Shown here piece by piece: positions 24,555 to 36,527 of a stretch of DNA of 62,000 nucleotides. Each line of letters starts with the position of its first letter. Position 1 is the stretch's first letter. The DNA lies in the NCBI GenBank assembly GCA_002633005.1, contig NMRA01000061.1, positions 1 to 62,000 of the forward strand. The letters are read 5' to 3'. The notes beneath the pieces were generated by a model. That model made no database searches. It worked only from the letters and a program-made list of their open reading frames with translations, and was not told the DNA's origin. This DNA comes from Phoronis australis. Taxonomy: Eukaryota; Phoronida; Phoronidae. Made by a program: the position numbers and the translations under genes.

Positions 24555-27224
24555 GATTAAGGGGCTATTTGTTAATATTTTATTAACATATTATTTCCAA
24601 GACAATAACGTACTCTAGCGCCAACTATCGTAAACTAGTGCTTCCATTCAGTTGTTAGCAATACTAAACTTCGATATGTACAGCTGTGCTCTGAGAGCCT
24701 TTTTAACGTGAACTAATCAGAGGTGAACACACACACCGTTAATTAAGGTGCTATTTGTTAACATTTGGAACTGTGTGAGCCATTTTACCTCGATCCACTT
24801 TTATTCTCACAACAGTGGTCCCAACAGTCATTTGCATTATGACAAGGTAGAGTTTGATGCCAGAGACCTCCTGTAGGCAGAATTCATTTAACGCGAGAGT
24901 GTTGTCGGCTGTCAGCTTTCATGCATGCTCTGACGAATTGTCGGTAAATTGGTCGATCCTCCAACAACTATACAGCAGAACACCAAGAGACATTACAAAA
25001 ATATATAAGACGTGACGGCTATATTTCGACACGAGAAATGTCTCATGTTCAGGCAGAAATAAAATGACACAGGGCTAAAAGCAACAGGTCACAATGTCAC
25101 AACGCAAGTCCAAGCCACCATTACAACACGAAGTAGAAGCAATTGTAGGCACTGCGGGGACAGAGCCAGTGCCATGCGGCGCACACTCGTGGGATGCACT
25201 GCGGGGACAGAGCCAGTGCCTTGCTGCGCACACTCGTGGGATGCCCGTTCAGCATTGGTTGTTCACACACTATGACTAGAGATTACAACATTTTAAATTT
25301 ATGGGTGTCATGCTCAATACGCCTTCATTATGCGAGTTTATTTTGATTCAAAAGGATATATGGCAGAAAAACGCATTGCATCGGGATTGTTGTTGGATGA
25401 GATAACTTTGACCTTAAATATAAAACAACAAAATCCGTTGTGCTTTGAGGATTTTATAACAACTTGCTGGGACAGAAACTTTTGATTTGCAATTAGAAAT
25501 CAGAGTATAACTGAGCAAAGTGATAACAACAAACACGACGAAAACATCAGGACAAAAGCAGCTGCAGCAACAACAATGACAACAACCTAAACAGCTTAAA
25601 ATACTCAAACGTGTGTAAAAAATAACCCCAAAACAATGACAGATGACGTTTCACTTTTAATTGATATGACACTTCAAACAACATCCTTTGCAAAGTCCAA
25701 TGAACAACTTCATTGTTATGCAAATTAGAAATATATTCAAGTTTCCTAATTAAAAAAGTGGAGTATCATCAAAGTTTATCCTGAAAAAAGGTGATGGCCA
25801 TTGGGTGCACGTGACTGACTTGCCGGTTCCGTTCCGCGCGCCTGGTCACCGACAAAGACAGATTGGCTCTCAATGATGATTTCCGGCTTTTACATATCAA
25901 TCCAATGTGTTAGCTGACGTACCCCAGTGGCACCGACCAAGTCAGTCAAGACTAGAGCAACCAAGTCATTCATCAATATTAGAGAGATAGGGAGAGAGAG
26001 AGGCGGGGATTCAAACCCCCCTTGGGAAAGGATCAAAAACAAAAATTGAAAAGAAATTCTCCAGAAAAATGAAATCAGCTACTAAAAACCATGAAAAAAT
26101 GTTACACGACCTTCCGGCGTTCCGCTGGGCGCTGGCGCCTCGGATTCACTCGAATCACAACATCCACCCTTAGGCTGAAAACGTAGATCTCTATTATGCG
26201 TTCTGTTTCAAAATTAATCATTCTCATCCTTAAATGATCTTAACCAATGCTTTTATGAAACTGAAACAAAGTCAGTCTCATTAGATACAATTTCGTAATG
26301 CCTTGGAGTGCTCGTGAGTGCAAATGTTTTGAGAAGCCAGCAATTGATAAACCACTGCGTTACCGCCCGGCTCATGCCTGCAACAAAGGTAATTGACCGG
26401 GCACCGAGGCTGTGTGAGCTGACAGAAAGCTGTTGTGAAACAATTACTCGATTTTATATGCTGTTAGGGTAATCTATTTACGGAAATACAAATACATTAT
26501 TCAAATCATTGTTACTGTACAACCTGACGGCTGTGGTAGGGGAACCCGACTTCGCGGCCCCCGACAAGTAAGTAGATTTTCAGTTTCGTGGCTAATTCAC
26601 AAAAATAATTACGTGCACATTATTTCTTTGGCTCACTATAAGTCTTTTCGTGACTGGAGGTTTAGTTTCCAACTCACGCTGGTTTATGTTCGTGCCAGTC
26701 CCCGGCCGGCGGCCGCGACGGGCCTGATCGCCGGTTCCGAGCCACTGGCCGGGATAACAAGCGTTTTGTGCGTTTAGAACTCCAAAAATCAAGTCTAAAC
26801 AACACAGATCTAGGTTCTCCTGTTTGTGTTTCACGGAAGAATAATTCGAATTTATCTCCGAACTGACCCCAAACTCCTGCTACGGACCTTGATAAATTGG
26901 CCTGCCGAACTTTGTAGGCTACGGTGTGTCCAAACCAGTAAATCCGTCACAGTGAAATAAAACAACACGTTTTTATAAGAACTCGGTGTATTTTTAAGGG
27001 TTTTACATCGAAGTTTGATGATTTATTGGTGTTAAACGATGAATTCAAGCGATAAGCTGACACCACTAACCCGTGTTGTGAACTCCTGAGTAGACTGCAT
27101 GTGAAACCAATTACGTCATTGGATAATTTCAACACCTCCGTCTCCCGTCAGGTGTCAGGTAATGCAACCGAACCTGCCGTTATCGAGTAAGAACTACTCG
27201 ATCTAAATTGATACAAAATAGGTT

Positions 27225-27890
27225 ATTTTTGGGTGGCATTCTCCTTTAACTGCACTGGACCAATTTGCTGGCCCTCTTTCACAGTCTTCCCGCAGCATCC
27301 TGTAACTTTTCTTTGGGTATCTGGGGTTATTCATCTGTAGAATTTTGGTCCAGTAGATAATTGGTCTGCAAAAGTATTTCATACATAATAAATGCCTGCC
27401 GCATTCTCCTCAGGCCATAACGTTACTTGTTTTCTTTGGGACACCAGCAACCCATTTACTTTCTATGTCTTTCGAATATACTGTGCCGTATAACAATATA
27501 GGACGGTGAACTACCATGCTGTCATACATGTGGGGAGCTACACTTCACTTTGGTTAAACATGCTTTTAACACGTTCATTGCTTTTCTAGCTTGTAAAGCT
27601 GATATTCTACAATTTTCATTCCATTTTAATCTGCAAGTAAATGTCACACCAAGATACTTGTAATAAAATTTCGTTTCTACCAATTTCATATTGTAAAACC
27701 ACTTTTCCTGTGTCGATAGAGTCCCTCCTCGCTTGAAGACAACCGTGAATATTTGTCTTATCAAGATTAACACAAAGACTCCAATCCACACAATAATTGT
27801 GCAATACATTTAATTTTCTCTGAAGTCCAGGCACTGTGTCGGTCATAAGCACTAAATCGTCCGCAAATAGCAACGAACTTAATTCGCAAT
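27225..27890 (-). mobile_element. 5'-truncated LINE reverse transcriptase fragment
   Basis: On the minus strand the region reads LLFADDLVLMTDTVPGLQRK (RT palm FADD motif), then VNLDKTN, KYLGVTF, ALQARKAMN, VVHRPILLYGTVYSKD and finally NPRYPKKSYRMLREDCERG. These are typical RT thumb and C-terminal blocks of non-LTR retrotransposons. The blocks lie in different frames, so it is decayed. Homology between the C-P1 and D-P2 spacers resumes right at about 27,890, as expected for a 5'-truncated insertion whose 5' end is there. Confidence 0.75.
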
Positions 27891-28399
27891 CATACTAGAA
27901 CTCTAAAATGACCCGACCTGTTTCTAAGAATTCATTGCTGGATTCTTGGAGCACCATGTCTGCTAGATCGAGCAGGATTCATTGGTCTCTTCATAGCCCA
28001 CTTATACAGTAACCACTTACCGGGTATATAGTAACCACTATAGTGTTTGCTCTTTCACGTGGTATCGTGTTTAATATTGCACACAGTACAATCTACTGAA
28101 TTATTTATTAGCAATTGGTGACGTAGAGCTACGCGTCTTTTGTTAAGGTGGGGTTTCCCCATTTAGGCCTAAGTAAATGGACAATAGGTAAATGAATAAA
28201 ATAATCCAGCGGGACAGACAATATGCCTGGTCTCTTGAAGCAGGTTTATGGATTTCGGGCCTCCAGTTACAATATGTGCTTATTTTCGCCATCATCAATA
28301 TATTTTTGTCCTTCAGGTGTATGACTCAGGTAAAACACTGAATGACAAAGAATCAGGCTGGGAAGCGACGTGGCATGGCCATAAAAGGCCAACGACTTT

Positions 28400-28458
28400 G
28401 GTTTTTCCTACTATTAGTTTTCCCATGACGAAGAAAAAAATTCTCTCTTCATTTATAA
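28400..28458 (+). promoter_or_regulatory. P1 promoter: Rel-like half site and TATA box
   Basis: TTTATAA at 28452-28458 is a good TATA box about 80 bp before the ATG. GGTTTTTCC at 28400-28408 (reverse GGAAAAACC) resembles an insect Dorsal-type kB site with one mismatch, and is kept at the same distance in P2 (44580-44588). The perfect kB motif of A, C and D is absent. Confidence 0.45.
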
Positions 28459-28536
28459 GCTCCTTTTACCCGAGTCGCTCTGAAAATCCTCCACTAACGC
28501 GACTGTCGAAGTAACGCTTGGACACACGTATCCACA

Positions 28537-30576
28537 ATGTCAGCCATCTTTTCCAAAGACATGGGTGAGATCGACAACGGTATTTTTAACAAATTTTACA
28601 ATACCGACGTTGAGAAGACCAGAAAGGAAACCCAATCAAGAGTTGAAAAAGTGAAATCAACTCTAAACAGGGTTCTCCAACAAGTAAACCGACAGGACGA
28701 TCGTTTCGCGAACTGTGTCGATTCCATCCTAACAAAGTGCCCCGATAATTTCGACGTAAAAGTGGAAATTAAAGGTTTCGACTCCGTTTTAAATCATGCC
28801 AAACGCGCAGTATCCACCAATGCTGGTAACACTGGTATCGGAAATGGACCGTTTGTTACCGGCTCAGTACCCACGTTCAAAGAAAAACGCAGTTTTCTGC
28901 CGAACCCACTGCCGGAAGCGCCAATCGGCTACAGGTATTTGGAGCTGGAAGCCGTACCTCATTCATTACACAAATGGGATAAGTGGATTGAGAGATTTAT
29001 CCTGGTGCCAGAGTTCGTGAGGGGAACTTTTATTGACCTGGTCAAAGAAAGCATAAGAGCCAAACGCCTGCAAGGTAAGAACATTGAACTCGGTAGGATG
29101 TTTTTGGAGAATTATGTGCACGCGCAGGAGTTTGTATATTGCGTGCAGTGTAAGTTAACAGAGCCATTGCTTGGAGAGATGTAGAACATAGCTGGCTAGA
29201 GAATATCTGATGTCGTCAGGTGGTTATATTTTAAGCAATATTATAAAAGCGCCTTTTGATTGGGCAGCTGACAAAACAGCTCTCGTAGCACGTTTCATGA
29301 CAGACGCACTGGAACACACACACGCAACGCGTTTCCCTGGCATCATGCCAATAGTAACTGCGACGGCAACTTCTAAATAGATAACTGTATCCTCGCAAAT
29401 AAGCCATGACGCAATTACCATCTTTGTGCAAATTTGTGAACAGCTAAGCGGAAGTACAAGCGCCCGCCAAAAAGAGCAAAACAATGAACAACACTGTGCT
29501 TTTTTCTCCATGTTTTGTAAAAATCAGCCTCTACATGTATTCGTTTAACGTCTTTGATAAAAGGTATAAAAATAATAAATCAATTACTGGACTTACGGTT
29601 ATATAGAGGTGGCTACGTTTTACCAGACTTCTTCCAGATATTTGCACATTTTAGTTGTGTAATTATACCAATGGCCACACAGTTTACATGTATTTGAGAG
29701 GTTAACTTCGGGGTCTGGCTTTTGTGTTCAGATTCTTGCTGTGTTCGCATCACTAGATTTCTTTAAAGCCGTGTTTTCCCATGTTTAACTAGATTGAAGA
29801 CGAAACTCGAATTCGGCTTTTTGTTCTCTTAAAATATGTCTCAAAAATTTCTGACCGTGACAAAATTCCATTCCCGCTACCAATAAAAACATGAAAACTA
29901 TCAACAACTCAAAAAAACGGAGTTTATTGGAGTTGGCCAACAATAAAATTGCGAATACGAAAAACTGTATTGGAATGAAAGAGTTTTTATTTCGTCCGTG
30001 TTTTAAAAATAGCGAATCTGACGATGATTTCTTGAAATTTTTACAATATTCAAAGTGAATAACTCTCACGTAAGCATCTCTAAGTAGACTCGCCACGATC
30101 TGTTTAACAGGTATTTTACGACTGAGTGTTCCATGCGTCTTCCGAACAGATATCATTTGACATGATTGTGTTTCTTTTTGGACTTAGGACTTGTCAGGCA
30201 AAGCAAACTGGCACCAGATGACACCATGAACTTTCGAGTAATGGATGAACGCGGTGACTTTTTGGCGAACGTCACTTTCATTCCGGTCTTAAAATCGGTG
30301 GCTGAGTTCCATCCTCAGGGGGCGCTGATGGATGAAGCAGCATGGCCACCACCACACAAAGTACGAGCCATCGAGCGAACCAGAATAGATCTTGACCTGG
30401 TGCCGGAATGCAAATACTTTTGGAGGGAGAACTACGCACAAGCAGACGACTTGCTCAGCGCTAGCATTGATAGCGATGGAGGATGTCACAAACAATGCTT
30501 AGAAGTCATGGCAAAAATGAAGAACGACTTCTGGTGTCCACCTACAAAAGCAATCATAAGTGACGACCACTTGAAG
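28537..30576 (+). CDS. P1: divergent cGAS-like pseudoenzyme, exons 1-2 (own exon 3 deleted)
   Basis: Exon 1 is 28537-29074 and exon 2 is 30188-30576; 309 codons in the same phases as the active genes. The N terminus MSAIFSKDMGEIDNGIFN aligns with theirs. At the GS position it reads V-D62-S63, the E-x-D pair is N71-F-D73, and the third Asp is T209 (NVTFIPVLK). Two of three metal ligands and the GS glycine are therefore lost and synthesis is not expected. The Mab-21 block (YFWRENYAQADDLL, DGGCHKQCL, SDDHLK) remains. Compared with P2, about 725 bp containing exon 3 are missing at about 31,387. The next phase-0 exon 3 is the A-type orphan at 33306-33557; splicing to it would give 392 aa. A regulator or nucleic-acid decoy role is possible but unproven. 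Confidence 0.75.
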
Positions 30577-31855
30577 GTAATCTATTACGGCATAACATAA
30601 TATTGTTAAAACGGACAATTTCCGAGAATAAAGTTTGAGATAGCCTTAATATCTAGTGAATAGCTCATTATTTAGTTGATGAAAAAATGGATATTTCAAA
30701 CCGCTAGCACCATAGAAAATCGAAAATCTTGATTCTGCCATTAACTGTTTGCTGCTTAATTGAAGTCGGTTAAAGTTGCTCAGAACTCACATTTTGTGAC
30801 GCCGAAGAATTGTCCAAAAATATGAATATCGTATGACACAATATATTATTGCATTTAAAAATCCACAACGATCGATAGTTACCTAATGGCTCTTTCGCCG
30901 AATTTTAGATAGACATTGATTACTGAGTGACATCTCAGCTGCAAAAGATGCCGTTCTCAAAAAAATTCCATTTGCCTTGAGTTTACATTTAATTTGTGTT
31001 CCAAAAAGAGCACCGGTTTTGTTAGAGACACGCCGGAGTGTGTACATAGTAGTTGAGTTCGTCTCACGAAAGATTCTGTTAAGACATAATCCATTTTGTT
31101 TTGGTGATTTTATTACAAATCGGCAATTCTTACTATTCGCTGAAATTAAAGCCGGTGACCCTAAATGCTCTGCTATTGTATCGAGAAGCGTTTAGCTGTG
31201 CCAACAAAGCGTTGGATAGCGACCATGGGGCTCGTGACTTCCATTCCGAGTTGGGTCTTATCCCAGAAAACGGCTTATCTCTCTTTAAACCAATATCAAA
31301 AGTAACAGCGACATCGTCGAAATTTGGAATTCTTATGTTGTAAAACTGTAGGCTAATGTTCACCATAAGAAATATCGTGGAAATATATTGTGTTATTCGA
31401 ACAAGTAGAATAGAATAAAATGTTTCTTTTATAAAAAAGGTTTAAATAGCCGTCACTGTCACAACGGCACACTGGGTATTCAAGGGGGCACCCCTGAAAA
31501 TTTTACTTTAAGGGATCTACGTTTAATTTCAGTTAAAACACACATTTAGCTGCACACTCTTAGGTTGTTGTCCGGCATGGATCTGTGTTCAAATGCCACA
31601 ACTTGTAATCCGTGCAAAGCACTGCACGGACTTTCGATTTTGCCTGCCAAAGGAAAGGATACGACGGAACATGAGCGCGGGGGAGAAGGGGAAGAACGCT
31701 CCTCCTTTCAACTTGGGAAAATATTTCACTGCATGACAATCTACTGAATATTTCATCTCTCAACACCTCATTTCCTTTGGTTGCTGTCTGAGTGTGTTTT
31801 TGTGAAATAGTAGATGTATTAACTCAGGATAAAAACCTACTCAGCACAACAATAC

Positions 31856-32095
31856 AGGGGCCCGTTCCAAGAAAACTAATCTTAAATTTCAGTCAGTTTT
31901 TAGATAAAACTCAAATTTGTCTCAAGTCCGTTTCAACAAAGGGGTCCTAGGTTTGACTTAAGTTTTTGACTTATGTTTTGTCTTATTTTTGACTAATTTT
32001 CCGGAAGTGGAAGTTTCAAAGTTTGGAAGTTGAGACAAATCTTAGACTTAAGTCAAAAATGAACTTACTAAGTCAGTTTCTTGGAACGGGCCTCT
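31856..32095. mobile_element. MITE, GGGGCCCGTTCCAAG family, copy 3
   Basis: About 240 bp with ends AGGGGCCCGTTCCAAGAAAA and (reverse) AGAGGCCCGTTCCAAGAAAC. The orthologous site behind P2 (near 48,046) reads AATACTGTTCT without the element, so it inserted after the 16-kb duplication or was cleanly lost from P2. Confidence 0.8.
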
Positions 32096-33063
32096 GTTCT
32101 GCCACACGGTCCTGATATTGGAAATATAACTAAATAAATGGTATTAGAAATGTACAACATAAATGTCAACAACAAAACTGGATCGGCAGAGTAGGAGATT
32201 ATACAATTAAACATTACACTGAACGGTACCTGGAATTAAATATCTCTAAAGATTCACTCTGCCAGACACCAGAATCGAGGTTCCATAGCATGGTGCCAGC
32301 GTAGATTATTTGCCAAAATTAGTCCCGTTTTTGTGGAAATAGAGATTGCCACTGGCAAAAGACCTACTCAGGTGTCATACCATGGAGACATTTGTGGATA
32401 GCTGAACACCTATGGTAGTCTTTACTCGAGATTTTGTTAAAAGGATACGAAACCTAACTTTGACTTATTAACAGATATTAAAAACGATTTTCCCATCAAG
32501 TTCTCTGAAACAAAATAATGCCATGTAACTCTCGACAACCCTCAGAAGTTTCTTCTAAGTGTGCTAGACGAACAAGTGACGCTTTAGGTGAGTTACTCGA
32601 CAACTATTAAAAGGAAAGTCCACCCGCCAAGAACCGCAAATTCGAATCTTTGACACAAACAGTATGTGTTTTTAATTTATCCTGCCTTTATCACTCGAGT
32701 GAGATGACAATGGTGCATGAGCAGGTGACAGAACGATGGTTGGTTAAAATCACCAGAACAGGGTTTAGTATAATTTTAAACCTGAATAACGACTACAATT
32801 TTAGCACCTGGTCTTACAAGAAGAGAGAAAAATATTTCCGGCTGTTGATTATATGTAGATTTTCGACAAATCATAAAACTAAACATTTTTGAATTTAATA
32901 CCGCACAGCAAAAAGATTCTATTTTGAAGTCCTAAATGCTGAAGAGGAATGTAAACAAAAATGAGAAACACTAGACATTATTTTTAAAAAAAACAAAGTC
33001 AGGGAAACAGCGGCACCGGACAATGTCGGAAAGCACCAGATTTGGGGAGCTTTACAGAAATGT

Positions 33064-33145
33064 TTTTCAGAGTAGTGTTTTTTTCGGAGCAGTGGATCTT
33101 CGGAGGTAGTGTGTTTCGGAGTAGTAGGCATTCGGAGTAATGGCC
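33064..33145. repeat. imperfect TTCGGAGTAGTG repeat
   Basis: Five or so degenerate units of about 12-24 bp with the core CGGAGTAGTG. The same array follows P2 at about 49057-49135. Confidence 0.6.
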
Positions 33146-33305
33146 CGTTACCGTTACGCGGTGGTGTTGCCCCACAAATGTTGTACATAGTGTTACATAC
33201 AAAATAACTATTATTAGGATTATCATATTGGTTTCTACTATTAAAAAAACTTGTAATTCGGTGGCATTTTTCATTTTTGTGGTTACTCCCTTTATGTGTT
33301 TACAG

Positions 33306-33557
33306 AACACTCTTTGGTGGGAGTGCCAGGAGCGCCCCAACTTGTGGAGCATAGAAAGAGTCGCCTTCAACTTCATCAGTCTCGTTCGTCGTCTCCATGG
33401 TTACGTTAAGGAAAGAAGCCTCCCGCTGTACTTCAACCCAGGCGTGAACTTATTCCTCGAAAAGTCAACAGAGGATTTGAAGACGGTTGAAGAAAAGTTA
33501 GAAGAGTTTTTACAAAACCCTTCGTACTTCGTTAGAGCAGCATTGTCTGAGGAGTAG
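33306..33557 (+). CDS. orphan cGLR exon 3 (A/B type)
   Basis: An intact terminal exon of 83 codons plus stop, after a good acceptor (TTTACAG|AAC). It reads NTLWWECQERPNLWSIERVA and LPLYFNPGVNLFLEK and ends AALSEE, closest to exon 3 of genes A and B. No A/B-type exons 1-2 precede it; P1 exons 1-2 do. It is explained by the left breakpoint of the 16-kb duplication lying in intron 2 of B. It stays phase-compatible with P1 exon 2, so it may now serve as the last exon of P1. A poly(A) signal follows near 33,728. Confidence 0.8.
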   Translation, partial: NTLWWECQERPNLWSIERVAFNFISLVRRLHGYVKERSLPLYFNPGVNLFLEKSTEDLKTVEEKLEEFLQNPSYFVRAALSEE

Positions 33558-36423
33558 AATGAATGAGCTCAAGGTAGTTTTATTCGTAAACTACAATTTC
33601 CTTTACAGTTACCACTTCAGAACGCAAGATAAGATCCTCAGTCGAAAGATACCACTGAAACATAAACGTGTCGTAACTTTCAGCCCTGTTTGTGTTTGCC
33701 TTATTGTTACTATTAATTTATAAAAATAAAATAAAGAAGTGGGCGGTATTTCCACGGAAACCTCGTTACGTATGCATGAGGCAGTTGAGTTAGTCCCCAT
33801 AATGCACGAGACAGTTGTCACTCACTACGGCGGCTATTTTAGGTGGTGGTGCACCACCAAAAATAAATATTTAACTAAAAAAATCCTATTTAATGCTGCT
33901 AAGTTTGAAAATATTTGGAGATGTGTGAATGAACATTATTTGGACTTAAGTTTCAACTAAACTTACGTCGGCTAAATTCGTTTTATGAAGTTTTAAATCA
34001 AAATGAAAAGGAAAGAGTATCTATAAAATGGCAACGAAAAGTGAAACTATGAAGTAAATAACCCACAGATTAAGCGATTAACTGTTTAAAAACAATTTTA
34101 CCCATAAAGTACTTTAACTGTGGTACATTTCTTGTCTGAACAGATTAGTCAGAATTAGTGTTAAATTAAGGGACTCAACAACAATCAATTTGCGTTTTTA
34201 ACGTTTGGTTTTCATTCCCTGTCGAATGACAACAATCAGCTGCCAACTTTTTCCATAGTGGCTTATCCTTATACGAAAGTGCTTTGTTACTATCATTCAT
34301 GTCACTCCGTCATGATCCATGCTAGATTTTTTCTTCCAACTTATATTTGTTCAACATAGGACAAACTACTTTTGTATTTGTGAGCTTATATAAATGTGTA
34401 TACAGGTTACTGCTTTGTATTGTAGAATGTTTACAAAAGGTTTTTACCTATTAGTAGCATTAGTGTCACCAGCACATATGATAAATGGAAATATACGATT
34501 ATTTTTATTGATGGCTTATTTCACAGTATAACAATATCCATGCTTTCCTGAAGCTGTGTGAGAGCATCCTATGCGTAACATACCGTTTAGATCGTTTTAC
34601 GCCATCTCACGTGACTACATTCCCCAGGCGGTCTTCCTTTTGTAAATTCCCTCAGTACTAGCAGTTTTAACAAGCTGACGTCTCGCTGAAATTTAGTCGT
34701 AGTCTATTATTGAGGATTTTGGATGGAACGTTCCGCAAAACGTTTCGAATAATTTGGTAGGTCAATTAATATGTGCATTTACTAGTCAACCAAAGTGGTT
34801 TGTTTGGGCTGATATTAATCGCTTACCAGAAATTTCACACAGATCTGCTACTCGCGTTCTACCGGCAAAGAAACGAAATGCAGATGTGGATCGTCTCAAT
34901 ATATAACTTACACCCTTACAAGTTTTTGGGCCTGGAAACAACGGACATTTTGTTATTGACCCAGAGGATGCTCGACATATGAAATAACTCTCTTTGACAA
35001 GATGCTGAGCCTGATCATGCAATAACGAGCTGTGCGTTCTTTCCACCCCCAGAGGTCGCCTCTGGTGTAAGGAAGGAACAAGGCGAGATCAATTTCAAAA
35101 GCAACCTCAGGATCTCAAGCAATAAAAATGCCAGATGTCAAGCCCACTAGATCATGCGCGCACATACAGAGGAGCTCGAATTTTTCGGTATGCGTACCTT
35201 TTACTGACAAAAACCAACGAGGACCAAAAAAACCGGGCCACTAGGTTCAGGCTTACGAATCATTTGAATGTGTGTCCGCGCAGATTTCCTATGAACTTTT
35301 GTCTCGTTTACTAGGACTTTTTGTTGCTTTGAACGTGTAGAATATCACCAGACCGCACTTGCAAGACACCTACAACCCGAGTAGTCGTTGATGTATGTGA
35401 ACCAGCCTTTACGTGCATTGATTGGCTAGAAAGCAAAAACGATGTTTTCATTAACCAATTTACAATGTTGATGATATGTTAAGGTTTAATTGCTGTCACA
35501 TTTCATTGGTTTTAGCTGCTGGGGACACCGATTTCAGATATGACGAGATTACTAACTCTAAAACTGTGATACTATCGTACGGCTTTCACGGTTTGAATAA
35601 CAACATAATGACAGAGACCAAAAGTCAACCGTTTTTATTTTGTGATTTATAACTATTGGAAACTAAATATAAATCGTGAATCGAATAACACTCTAAGCCC
35701 AGACTCGACTCCGACCTAAAACTAACCGATCGCATGATTCGAGTACAACTTTGTTAGTTAACTAGCCTCATGTAATGCTGTTGGTCCATTTTCGAATTGA
35801 ATTTCGAATACAGAGACACCTGGCCATGGTGTCAAACGTTCTCATCACTGAAAAGCGTTACTCCAAATTCTCAGATGAACAATTCTTACCCGCTGAATAA
35901 CAACAGCAGGACGCAATCGGGCTCAAACCGAGTGGTGCAACAGTCTAAAGTTCAACCCGATAACATGTATCTCACATATGCACAATAACTTCAACTGGCT
36001 GAAATTTCCAAGAAAAACATAAATGAAGCTGGGCATCAGTTGATTTGAAAACAACTCCATTCATATTAAATGTATTACGGACCTGCTAAATGCCATATAT
36101 GACGGGGTATGTTCCCTGGTTCATCGATTCAGTGGTCGAAACATGCAGTCATACGAATGCACAATGCCCGTAATGTGGGTTATTTTCTGTAGAGTAACGT
36201 CACGCGAACCCGTCCACACTGATTATGAAAATATCTCCATCATTCTAAAATAGCATTAAACACTACGATTGAGTATATGACGCAATGTTCAACAGATCAA
36301 ATGTTTACAGCTTCTTACTGGGTATGCATTTCTTACTGGATTAGTCACGATCATGAATCCAGCGTATCTATGTGTGTAATGACAAAATTAACGTGACCGG
36401 TAAAAAAGACCGGAGTTATCGCC
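33558..36423. repeat. inter-gene spacer unit, copy 3 (orphan exon 3 to D)
   Basis: Homologous to the spacers behind A and B, down to the promoter of D. It lacks the GGGGCCCGTTCC MITE (reads through at about 35,815) and has a CATGCGCGCAC-type fragment at about 35153-35335. No gene is supported. Confidence 0.75.
35153..35335. mobile_element. fragment of the CATGCGCGCAC MITE family
   Basis: Begins CATGCGCGCACATACAGAGG with GAGCTCGAA following, similar to the left end of the element at 19352, and interrupts the conserved spacer text. The right end is not clear. Confidence 0.45.
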
Positions 36424-36451
36424 GGGATTTTCCCATGTCAAAGCATATATT
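36424..36451 (+). promoter_or_regulatory. kB motif plus TATA-like box, gene D promoter
   Basis: A perfect GGGATTTTCC at 36424-36433 ends 95 bp before the ATG, followed by GCATATATTC (36443-36452). The preceding GAGTTATCGCC matches the gene C promoter. Confidence 0.6.
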
Positions 36452-36527
36452 CCCCTACGACTGGATTCGAAGCAAAACGCTTACGCACTTTTCTAGAATT
36501 CATACCTAGGAAAAACGCATCGACAAG

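Larger units (their letters stand above)
24288..28399. other. spacer between gene C and P1
   Basis: About 4.1 kb without a host gene. Segments 24370-25975 and 27890-28399 are homologous to parts of the D-to-P2 spacer. The stretch of about 25976-27890 has no counterpart there and carries a LINE fragment. A (CA)n microsatellite lies at 24523-24551. A direct repeat of about 36 bp (CACTGCGGGGACAGAGCCAG core) occurs at 25150-25240. Confidence 0.65.
17262..33199 (+). repeat. 16-kb segmental duplication, left copy
   Basis: The segment from intron 2 of gene B through exon 3 of B, the spacer, gene C, the C-to-P spacer, P1 and the P1 3' flank is repeated at about 33200-49180. Supporting pairs: 17368/33306 (exon 3), 20910/36528 (exon 1 of C/D), 24051/38814 (exon 3), 28537/44719 (P exon 1) and 33145-33195/49135-49178 (3' flank). 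At about 33,200 the text switches from sequence like 49,178 to sequence like 17,262. Boundaries are good to within roughly 10-20 bp by eye. Confidence 0.8.
30577..33305. other. P1 3' flank / possible long intron 2
   Basis: Homologous to 46019-46824 and 47554-49178 behind P2, minus the P2 exon 3. It contains a MITE at 31856-32095 and an imperfect repeat of TTCGGAGTAGTG-like units at 33064-33145. Short open frames here are shared poorly between the two copies, so I support no gene. Confidence 0.65.

Noticed and set aside
29785-30156. Minus-strand frame of 123 codons in P1 intron 1
   Set aside because: No recognisable domain, not preserved in the corresponding P2 intron, and it ends at the exon 2 boundary of P1.
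32999-33376. Minus-strand frame of 125 codons across 33.0-33.4 kb
   Set aside because: It crosses the duplication junction and runs antisense into the orphan exon 3; half of it is the TTCGGAGTAGTG repeat.
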